IMG/VR virus record: IMGVR_UViG_3300035698_018475
Location: 60,323 to 124,322 of that record
Source: a virus
Length of the DNA stretch: 64,000 nt
Direction: 5' to 3' (one strand)
Shown: positions 57,903 through 64,000 of the stretch, one piece after another
How positions within the stretch are numbered: the stretch's first letter is position 1
How the letters are laid out: each line of letters begins with the position of its first letter
Notes under the pieces: model-generated
Database searches by the model: none
Told to the model about the DNA's origin: nothing
The model's input: the letters and a program-made list of their open reading frames with translations, nothing else
Program-made: the position numbers and the translations under genes

Positions 57903-58481
57903 TTATGTTCCTCTATTTATTTGGAACTTACTTTTATCTCGTACTAATGTATAATAAGTTATACTTCTTCCACCCCCAAAACTTTCGATATCATGCAGAT
58001 ATTTTTCTTCTTTAAGAACTATAGTAAATCCTTCTTTCAATAACCGGTTAGTAATATATTGGTGATGTTCTTCGTTCGATACTTTTAAGAAGTTACAATT
58101 GTCAGATATTTCTTTTCCCGATCTTTGCTTTATCTCAGTTTGGTATACTACAAAGCGAAGCAGATCTTTTTTCTTGCGGTGGTAGAAGAAAACAATTCTT
58201 TTACCTATTTTTTTCTTTTGTGTGGTAGTTCCATCATAAGTTGAAAATTTATCTGTATCTTTGTATTCTTCATCACTTTCTTCCAAGTAAAAGGTTGTGG
58301 TAACTATATAATTACCATTACATACTTCTCTTCCAATTCTGGAGAAACATTTTTGTATGTTTTCTATAGTATGGTGTTTCTGACTCGTAAAAAGTTTACC
58401 TAACCAACTTCTTGGATCTTTCATAGTTTGTAGTTCTTGTAGTAGTTTCTTATTATCAGCAAAGCATCTATCTGTTATCAT
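57903..58481 (-). CDS. Hypothetical protein of the replication block
   Basis: 192 aa. Basic, mixed alpha/beta: helical start, VTTTFYLEESDEEYKDT, KRIVFFYHRKKKDLLRFVVY. The late LHDIESFGGGRSITYYTLVRD resembles a small nucleic-acid binding beta sheet. No family recognised. Directly downstream of a DnaA-like gene. Confidence 0.55.
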   Translation of the reverse strand: MITDRCFADNKKLLQELQTMKDPRSWLGKLFTSQKHHTIENIQKCFSRIGREVCNGNYIVTTTFYLEESDEEYKDTDKFSTYDGTTTQKKKIGKRIVFFYHRKKKDLLRFVVYQTEIKQRSGKEISDNCNFLKVSNEEHHQYITNRLLKEGFTIVLKEEKYLHDIESFGGGRSITYYTLVRDKSKFQINRGT

Positions 58482-58482
58482 A

Positions 58483-59136
58483 TTATTCTCCTTTATCTAA
58501 AGTAACTGCCAAACTCAGTAATTCATCTTTTACTAATTTACTGAGAGTATAGTCCATTAAATACTTGAGAGTGTACTTCTTACCCTCCGGGCGTGGACTT
58601 TTAGAGAATAAGATTTCTATATCTTCCCTTGTAGTATACCAATTACAGCAGTTTATTACTGTTACATGATGAACATTTAGTAACATTCCTATTTTGGGGT
58701 AAGATAAGTTGTAGTAATTTCTTAGTATGTAGCATAGTATGGATCTTAAAGCGACCACTTTATCAGACTTTATTGTGTGTCTAGTGTAGGTGGGTGGGAC
58801 AATATGGTCTTCCGGTACTCCAGTAAGTTGATTGAGATAGGAAAGTACATGTTTTATTATCTTCTGATACTTTTTAGAATGTGCATATCTAAATATCTCA
58901 TTAGGTATTCTACTTTGCATGTTGTTCACAACTTCTTCTAATTTGGGATCTTCATTTAATACAACCTTTTTTTCTGGTAGTAGTATTTTGCTAAGTTTTG
59001 GGACTTCTTCCTCAGGGAGAACTATTGATAAGTGCTCATTTTGATACTCAAGAAATAGCTGTAACTTTTCATTTTTAAGTCTCCGTACTCTTAGAGTAGC
59101 CCCACTGGTAAAATTATATTCCAAAATAGAAGACAT
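58483..59136 (-). CDS. DnaA domain IV-like origin-binding protein
   Basis: 217 aa. The C-terminal half contains VVALRSILCYILRNYYNLS then YPKIGMLLNVHHVTVINCC, matching the DnaA C-terminal DNA-binding domain (R-iamYL...S...IG..f..DHTTV). Here HHVTV replaces DHTTV. The N-terminal 80 residues form a beta-rich region, not the AAA+ ATPase. So it may bind DnaA-box-like sites without ATPase activity, or block host DnaA. The neighbouring divergent region would be the first place to look for sites. Confidence 0.65.
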   Translation of the reverse strand: MSSILEYNFTSGATLRVRRLKNEKLQLFLEYQNEHLSIVLPEEEVPKLSKILLPEKKVVLNEDPKLEEVVNNMQSRIPNEIFRYAHSKKYQKIIKHVLSYLNQLTGVPEDHIVPPTYTRHTIKSDKVVALRSILCYILRNYYNLSYPKIGMLLNVHHVTVINCCNWYTTREDIEILFSKSPRPEGKKYTLKYLMDYTLSKLVKDELLSLAVTLDKGE

Positions 59137-59332
59137 AACTACACTCTCCTCTGAATTCCTTATTTTTCAGTAAAATCCAATTTGAGTTATGAAACCCTTC
59201 CTGCATACCTAAATTTCTCTCTTATTCCGTTCTATTTCTCTCTATCTCGGTCATACAATATATATTCATCCTATTTAGGCCAGAATCTCTTATGCAAGAT
59301 CCTGGGAGATCCTTGGCGTTTTCCTTATTTTC
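59137..59332. other. Gap between DnaA-like and initiator-like genes
   Basis: 196 nt without a convincing gene on either strand. AT-rich with short direct repeats AGATCCT at 59298-59304 and 59308-59314. No terminator or tRNA. It could hold initiator sites; nothing more can be supported. Confidence 0.4.
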
Positions 59333-60730
59333 TTAAAAATAATTTTCATCCACATATTTGGAGAATAAATTTCTCCATGTGCCTTTCGAACTTATGTGTG
59401 TTGTGTCTACTACCCTAGCATGATCCTCAATTTTACGCGACTCTAGGTAATCGAGGAATAAATCTATGGTCTTGCCCATAGAAACTGTATTTGGTTTCAT
59501 CTTCTTGTCGTAGTATATTTGGATTTTATCTGCAGCTTCTACTAATGCTTGATCTCTGTTTGAGTCTTCCCCAGGAATGTACTTCCCACTTCTTGTGAAT
59601 CTTTCGGAAAATGCGGCTCCCAGTCTTTGTGCTAATTTACTACTCTTGAATTTTCTGGTATAAGTGACTCCTGTCGATTCATCCATTCTTATCGCTAATT
59701 GATCAAATTGTTGTCTCAACTTATTAGTGGAGAGAATATTACCACGCCAAAAGTTGTCTTTTTGGCACCACTCTATTACATCAAGGATTTCCATTGGGTC
59801 CCTCTTATCTACTCTAAGCATAAGATCCACTGCTTCACTCCACTTTTGTAAATCGGGGAATTTGGTGTTTGGTCGATTTTTCTTAATCAAATGGAACAAA
59901 TGTTCAGCAAGTTGATACTCATCGTCTTTACGGGAAAACTTCTTCCCTCCCGAGGATTTTCCTCCTAAAGTATCATAATCTCCCAAAACCAAAATTCTTG
60001 TTCCAAATAACTCATAAAACTTCTGGAACCTAATAGCTCTATTATCATTATTATTATCTATATCAATATATAACTCTATTGGAACAAAAAGATAATATAA
60101 TATATAAACATCGTCGGATTTTAGATTCTGGAATAGATTCTTAAATCTGTTGCAAAAGTCTTGGTTTTTGAACTGTAATAAGGGTGGAAGTGGATTTTCG
60201 CTGAAGTAAGAGTTTTCTGGAGATTCCAGTTTCTTACTAGGGTTTTCACCCTCGGATTCCAGATTCTGGAAAGGGACTTCTAATAATGCCCGTAGTTCTG
60301 GAGGTATTTCTCCACCCACACAAACTATATTTTCCTCACTTTTTATTTTTGTAACAGTCACTTTTTGGAGACTTTCAAAGAAGGTTTTCATGTCTTCTTG
60401 TAGTTCTAATCTTTCAGAATTTTTGTAGGAGAATATACTATAAAAAAGGTTTTGTTTCTCATACTGATTTTTAGTAATGAAGCATAGTTTATATTTTACC
60501 CTGCTTATAGGAATTGCTATTGGTATAAGATATTCTATCTTTATCAGTTTACGTATACCTTTATATATAGTAGTCAAACATTCTTTAGTAAATATACTAA
60601 GTTCTTTAGTAGTTATTGATTCTTTTCTTTTATGGTTTAAGAGGTATTCTATTAGTTGAATCAACTTAAGTTCTAAGCTGTTAATCTTATTATTTAGTAC
60701 TAGTTGTCGTATAGTTTTAAGATTTTCCAT
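59333..60730 (-). CDS. Replication initiator / helicase-loader-like protein
   Basis: 465 aa. N-terminal 70 residues are a winged helix (TTKELSIFTKECLTTIYKGIRKL). The region about 300-360, WSEAVDLMLRVDKRDPMEILDVIEWCQ then FWRGNILSTNKLRQQFDQL, matches the conserved end of phage replication protein O/replisome organiser families. The protein includes a long variable linker. It begins at the divergent promoter region. It should bind the phage origin and bring the helicase. Confidence 0.65.
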   Translation of the reverse strand: MENLKTIRQLVLNNKINSLELKLIQLIEYLLNHKRKESITTKELSIFTKECLTTIYKGIRKLIKIEYLIPIAIPISRVKYKLCFITKNQYEKQNLFYSIFSYKNSERLELQEDMKTFFESLQKVTVTKIKSEENIVCVGGEIPPELRALLEVPFQNLESEGENPSKKLESPENSYFSENPLPPLLQFKNQDFCNRFKNLFQNLKSDDVYILYYLFVPIELYIDIDNNNDNRAIRFQKFYELFGTRILVLGDYDTLGGKSSGGKKFSRKDDEYQLAEHLFHLIKKNRPNTKFPDLQKWSEAVDLMLRVDKRDPMEILDVIEWCQKDNFWRGNILSTNKLRQQFDQLAIRMDESTGVTYTRKFKSSKLAQRLGAAFSERFTRSGKYIPGEDSNRDQALVEAADKIQIYYDKKMKPNTVSMGKTIDLFLDYLESRKIEDHARVVDTTHISSKGTWRNLFSKYVDENYF

Positions 60731-60885
60731 CTTTTACTTATACTTAAACCTTTCATATATATAATATACTCCGATCAAGAAGTAAATTTTCGGAATTTTC
60801 CATATTTTCCTGGGAATTTATTTTACAAGAGAGTATATTATAAATGTAAGGTTACCAGTACCTTATTTATAAGGAGTATAGTTAT
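60731..60885. promoter_or_regulatory. Divergent AT-rich intergenic region, possible origin and promoters
   Basis: Separates the leftward replication block from queE. It holds GGAGTATATTATATATATG on the minus strand (ends 60772), AGAGTATATTATAAAT at 60831-60845 on the plus, TGGGAATTTATTTTACAAG in front of it, and an imperfect palindrome AAGGTTACCAGTACCTT (60848-60864). With an initiator-like gene to one side and a DnaA-like gene next, an origin is plausible. Confidence 0.45.
60861..60874 (+). promoter_or_regulatory. Hairpin overlapping the queE ribosome site
   Basis: CCTTAT (60861-60866), TT, ATAAGG (60869-60874): a 6-bp stem whose right arm contains the AAGG of the AAGGAG ribosome site before ATG 60886. 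Its core equals the arms of the dispersed palindromes. It could reduce translation of queE until opened. Confidence 0.45.
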
Positions 60886-61650
60886 ATGGAACCCACTCTC
60901 AATATCTACAGTATCTATAACTCTATAGATGGGGAGGTCAACGGTTTTGGTGGTATAGGGGAATTAACTACTTTCATCCGTTTTCAGGGGTGTAATTGTC
61001 GATGTGCCTATTGCGACACCAAGTATGCACAAGAAGTAGAAGCAGATTCTCCTGAATCTTTAGGGTGGAAGAGTATTCCAGACATTATAAGTATGGTTAC
61101 TTTACCAAAAGTAACTATCACTGGGGGTGAACCTTTGATGCAGATGGAAGGTTTTACTCTTCTGGTCAAGGAGTTACTTAAGAGAGAGAAGAGGGTAACA
61201 GTAGAGACCAATGGTACTTATAGGTTTCCTTTCGATCCTCTCAAGCACTCTTTAGGGTATGCTCTAAGATATGTGGTGGATTATAAACTACCAGAAGAAG
61301 GTAAAGAATCTAATTTTAATTTTCAGAATTTACTTTTTATGAGGGAAATGCAGGATGTATTAAAGTTTGTCATTCGGGATAGAGAGGACTATGATACAGC
61401 AGTGGAGATAGTTCAGCAGTATGAGCTTAGTTGTAAGGTGGCGTTTAGTCCCATGTTTTCTATGCATAATGTGGATTCCAATATTTATGATCATGTACAA
61501 GGATTGGATGTAACTCCTGTTGCTTATTGTGTCCCTCAACTGGCAAATTGGATTATTGAAGATAGTTCTAAGGAAGCGTTTCCCAAAAATATTTGTTTTA
61601 GTTTACAGTTACATAAGATATTGTGGCCCGATTCGGGGGAAGAACATTAG
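60886..61650 (+). CDS. queE: 7-carboxy-7-deazaguanine synthase (QueE), radical SAM
   Basis: 254 aa. FQGCNCRCAYCDTKYA holds the CxxxCxxC iron-sulfur motif (Cys 36, 40, 43), with ITGGEPLMQ (about 98-106) for SAM binding, YVVDYKLPEEG and TVETNGTYRF conserved in QueE. It converts CPH4 to CDG. The product needs QueC, not present in this window, to reach preQ0. It is the first gene of a plus-strand operon with the DpdA-like gene. Confidence 0.92.
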   Translation: MEPTLNIYSIYNSIDGEVNGFGGIGELTTFIRFQGCNCRCAYCDTKYAQEVEADSPESLGWKSIPDIISMVTLPKVTITGGEPLMQMEGFTLLVKELLKREKRVTVETNGTYRFPFDPLKHSLGYALRYVVDYKLPEEGKESNFNFQNLLFMREMQDVLKFVIRDREDYDTAVEIVQQYELSCKVAFSPMFSMHNVDSNIYDHVQGLDVTPVAYCVPQLANWIIEDSSKEAFPKNICFSLQLHKILWPDSGEEH

Positions 61651-61668
61651 TCGAAAGGAGATTCAGTC

Positions 61669-62250
61669 ATGGGTAAGAAACCAGTAACAAACGATGCCGG
61701 GAAAGATGATGACAAATGTGATGTTTTTGGTGAAGAGTTCGATCCAAAATCAAAGGAGTGTCAGGATTGTAAGAAGGAGTATCCCAAGGAGTACGAACAG
61801 TGTGAGAAACTAACTGTTCAGAAGAAAAAGGAAGCTGACGAGAAGAAGAAGGTCGACGAGAAGAAAAAGGCTGGCAAGAAGAAAGCGGCTACCAAAAAGT
61901 CTGGGGATAATAAAGGGGAGGACAAACCAGAGGAAGCTCCTACAGAAGAGCCACCGAAGGATGAAACAAAGGAGCCGGAAGAGGGGAAGCCGGAAGAGGG
62001 GAAAAAGGTCAAGAAAAAGAATGCCCCTAAGATTCGTGATTACTGTAGGAAGTTGATCAAGGACGGTAAGAGTAAGGAAGAGGTACTTACAGCACTTGTT
62101 GTTGAGTATATTGCTATTGGTAGGGATGAAAAGTATGCCGCTGCCCGATCCAAGGTGATATATAGTTCTGTGGCCGAACCGGAAGCTCCTCCCCCAGAAG
62201 AGTCGAAAGGCAGGAGGGAAGGGTCAGAGGATCCCGAGAAGACTGACTAA
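61669..62250 (+). CDS. Lys/Glu-rich low-complexity protein
   Basis: 193 aa. An N-terminal Cys cluster (KCDVFGEEFDPKSKECQDC, then YEQCEK) may bind a metal. The middle (50-120) is a Lys/Glu/Pro repeat region, such as EGKPEEGKKVKKKN. A small helical domain follows (RDYCRKLIKDGKSKEEVLTALVVEY). Strong GAAAGGAGATTCAGTC. Between queE and the DpdA-like gene; perhaps a DNA-binding or scaffold partner of the modification. Confidence 0.55.
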   Translation: MGKKPVTNDAGKDDDKCDVFGEEFDPKSKECQDCKKEYPKEYEQCEKLTVQKKKEADEKKKVDEKKKAGKKKAATKKSGDNKGEDKPEEAPTEEPPKDETKEPEEGKPEEGKKVKKKNAPKIRDYCRKLIKDGKSKEEVLTALVVEYIAIGRDEKYAAARSKVIYSSVAEPEAPPPEESKGRREGSEDPEKTD

Positions 62251-62270
62251 GTAAGTAAAAGAAAGTTCTA

Positions 62271-63422
62271 ATGAAATTTTTGAAGTGCATATACATAGCC
62301 TCTCTGCACTCTTTGTACAACAGAGAAGAGTGGAAGGAGTGGTTACAGGATCTTAATAGTACCGGGACTTCCAAAATAGTAGCTTTAGAATCATTTTGGA
62401 ATTCTGGGTTGGACAAACTATTAGATGCTAATCCTGATATATCTTTGTTTCTTGATTCTGGTGCTTTTGGTTTATTGAATGCACAGACAAAACCTCAATC
62501 AAAAAAGGGTGGTGATAAGACTGTAGAGATAGGTAGAGAAGATTATCTGGCATTGGATTCAAATACCAGGATAGCCCATGCATCAAAGAAGTTCTGGAGG
62601 AGTGGTGCAAAGGCAGATAAGCGGGGTGCAGAGAGAAGTGGGTTGTCCCGATTGGTTAAGTCTGTGGATTTCTCACAGAAGAAAGAAGTTAAAGACTATC
62701 TTGAGCGTTATATCACCTTTTGTCATAAGTATAAGAAGCAGTTGATTACCTATGTCAATCTGGATATCATATTTAACGCCAAGGCAACTTGGGAAAATCA
62801 GAAGTATATGGAGTCCTGTGGGTTACATCCACTACCGGTATTTCACTTTGGGGAAGACTTTAAGTGGTTGAAGAAGTATGTGGATAATTATGAGCATATT
62901 GGTGTAGGTGGGTTAGGATCAAGTGTTACAAAGAAACAATACTTTGAAGCCTTTGGAGATCAATGCTTCCAGATAATTTGTAGTGGTGGTCCAATCCCGA
63001 AGGTTCATGGTTTTGCAACTACTTCTTTTGATCTGATGAGGCGTTACCCATTTTTCAGTGTCGATTCGGCGACGTGGGCAAAAGCTGCGGCTTATGGTAG
63101 GGTCATGGTTCCCAACTATAATGATTTTACGGGGGAGTTTATTTTTAAGCAACCAGTGACTTTAGAAATATCTGGGATGTCCAAAAGTGGTGTAGTGAAG
63201 TTTGAGACCGGGGATAACAAACTAAGAGCTAGGTTGAAAAGTAAGACGGCATTGGATTATCTAGATAAGTATTTCAAGTTGGTGGGGGTGGATAAGCAGA
63301 AGTTGGTTGAGGGATACTTGGAGAGAAGGAAGTTGAATGTCTATTTCTTCAAGAGATGTCAAGAGGAGAGTTTTGATATAGATACTAATGTTTTTATGTC
63401 ACGTTCAGGGAGTTTCTTTTAG
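62271..63422 (+). CDS. dpdA: DpdA-like 7-deazaguanine DNA transglycosylase
   Basis: 383 aa. TGT/DpdA-type TIM barrel: SLFLDSGAFGLL (58-69), YVNLDIIFNA (161-170, candidate nucleophile Asp 165), LPVFHFGEDFKWL, HIGVGGLGSS (210-218), and KVHGFATTSFDLM, SVDSATWAKAA (263-273). The phage DpdA enzymes exchange guanine in DNA for a deazaguanine base. Together with FolE and QueE it supports a modified genome. TGT and DpdA differ by ring-binding details I cannot judge, but a tRNA role is less likely beside these genes. Weak ribosome site. Confidence 0.8.
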   Translation: MKFLKCIYIASLHSLYNREEWKEWLQDLNSTGTSKIVALESFWNSGLDKLLDANPDISLFLDSGAFGLLNAQTKPQSKKGGDKTVEIGREDYLALDSNTRIAHASKKFWRSGAKADKRGAERSGLSRLVKSVDFSQKKEVKDYLERYITFCHKYKKQLITYVNLDIIFNAKATWENQKYMESCGLHPLPVFHFGEDFKWLKKYVDNYEHIGVGGLGSSVTKKQYFEAFGDQCFQIICSGGPIPKVHGFATTSFDLMRRYPFFSVDSATWAKAAAYGRVMVPNYNDFTGEFIFKQPVTLEISGMSKSGVVKFETGDNKLRARLKSKTALDYLDKYFKLVGVDKQKLVEGYLERRKLNVYFFKRCQEESFDIDTNVFMSRSGSFF

Positions 63423-63850
63423 TGGTGTATGTGAAAGTAAAGATTAGAGATTCTAGTGGAGTATGGGAAGAGGAATTGCCCGTATCTTCTGTTGAGAGTG
63501 CCGAAAAAGAAGTAAGAGAACTACTTAAGAGGTTTAATGAAGAAGAGGTATGTCGTTATGGAGAAGAAAAAGCTAAGGGACGTTTACGTAGTTTTATAGG
63601 TATTGTAGGTAATAATGAAAGTAAACCTCACAATTGGTATAGAACAAATTCTTTTTGTGATAAGAATAGTAACAATACTTATATTTGTACTGTTTGTGGT
63701 TTGATGTGTAAACAGATTGGTCCTCCGAGTTTGGGTAAGTGTTTTCCTAAACGAACTTGTAAAATATGTAATAAGGTTCTTACAAGTGAAAGAAAATATG
63801 AACGTCATTTGGAATCAAAAAGTCATAAACAGAAGAGGGATGGTATATGA
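63422..63850 (+). CDS. Zinc-finger protein, unknown
   Basis: 142 aa, GTG start overlapping the DpdA-like stop. Two zinc sites: NTYICTVCGLMC and the C2H2-like RTCKICNKVLTSERKYERHLESKSH at the C-terminus. The N-terminal 70 residues are beta/alpha mixed (MVYVKVKIRDSSGVWEEELP). It may bind DNA or RNA and be part of the modification operon. No family name. Confidence 0.6.
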   Translation: MVYVKVKIRDSSGVWEEELPVSSVESAEKEVRELLKRFNEEEVCRYGEEKAKGRLRSFIGIVGNNESKPHNWYRTNSFCDKNSNNTYICTVCGLMCKQIGPPSLGKCFPKRTCKICNKVLTSERKYERHLESKSHKQKRDGI

Positions 63851-63861
63851 TGATTAAATAT

Positions 63862-63967
63862 GGCCCCGTGGCGGAATAGGTAGATGCTTGGTAACTTTAC
63901 GGCCTCCTCCCCAAAAGGGAAGGTAAGTCCTTAATGTGATGTTGCAGGTTCGAATCCTGCCGGGGCC
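63862..63967 (+). tRNA. tRNA-Leu-like gene, anticodon not assignable
   Basis: Acceptor arms GGCCCCG (63862-63868) and CGGGGCC (63961-63967) pair over 7 bp. The D arm GCGGAATAGGTAGATGC and T arm GCAGGTTCGAATCCTGC are good class II tRNA (Leu-type) matches. Between them are 56 nt where a normal class II tRNA has about 28-38, with a CCTCCCC-AAAA-GGGAAGG hairpin. I could not place a standard anticodon arm. It may be a tRNA with an extra insertion, a degenerate tRNA, or a tRNA-like RNA. Confidence 0.6.
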
Positions 63968-64000
63968 TTTGGCTGCTGGGAAAATCAAGCCAATGTTGAC

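Noticed and set aside
59290-59330. Terminator near AGATCCT repeats
   Set aside because: The repeats are direct, not inverted, and do not form a stem with a T tract.
1-64000. Integrase, repressor or other lysogeny genes
   Set aside because: No integrase motif or attachment-like direct repeats around the tRNA-like gene were seen, so a temperate lifestyle is not supported here.

Overview
The window is a piece of a large, AT-rich, T4-like contractile-tailed bacteriophage (myovirus) genome. Evidence: a tail tube protein is followed by a baseplate series (hub, spike, PAAR tip, gp53-, gp25- and gp6-like wedge proteins, P2 gpI-like protein, fibre-like proteins), and on the other strand lies a phage replisome (DnaG-like primase, DnaB-like and SNF2-like helicases, initiator-like proteins). 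No integrase or lysogeny module is visible. The host is bacterial, because four sites fit sigma70 promoters (TTGACT/17/TATAAT) and Shine-Dalgarno sites are strong. Host identity is open. One secreted protein carries a dockerin-like repeat and a DPNVP spacer, which I associate with Planctomycetes-type secreted proteins; this is a weak hint.

Layout. 1-812: 5'-truncated HNH homing-type endonuclease. 836-14027 (+): tail and baseplate operon. 14038-38556 (+): about 24 kb of surface-glycan genes: GT-A and GT-B glycosyltransferases, nine of them a tandem paralogous array, sugar-nucleotide dehydratase/epimerases, an RmlC-like epimerase, two methyltransferases, a TPP-dependent E1 alpha/beta pair, a cobalamin-type radical SAM enzyme and two DUF115/MptE-like proteins, one fused to a glycosyltransferase. 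38557-38636: terminator at a convergent boundary. 38637-50950 (-): many small early-type genes, with a sigma-like protein, an HTH protein, a secreted caspase-like protein, a GGDEF protein, a DUF932 protein, a SLOG protein and a metallopeptidase. 50584-50908: long structured leader. 51064-60730 (-): nucleotide metabolism and replication. 60731-60885: divergent AT-rich region, an origin candidate. 60886-63850 (+): queE, a Lys-rich protein, a DpdA-like transglycosylase and a zinc-finger protein, then a tRNA-Leu-like gene at the edge.

How the parts work together. FolE (GTP cyclohydrolase I), QueE and the DpdA-like protein are three steps of a 7-deazaguanine DNA-modification route; QueD and QueC are not in the window. 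The glycan block could remodel host envelope or decorate virions, and its position directly behind the fibre genes suggests late expression. The minus-strand small genes share an almost invariant start cassette (AAGTAAGGAGAAAAG), and their promoters share a 14-bp palindrome (ACTTTTATAAAAGT), so they look like one regulon.

Two genes carry a single in-frame stop: TAG in the tape-measure-like gene and TGA in a tiny membrane protein. Both would be C-to-T changes on the plus strand. TAG and TGA are normal stops elsewhere in the window, so global recoding is unlikely.
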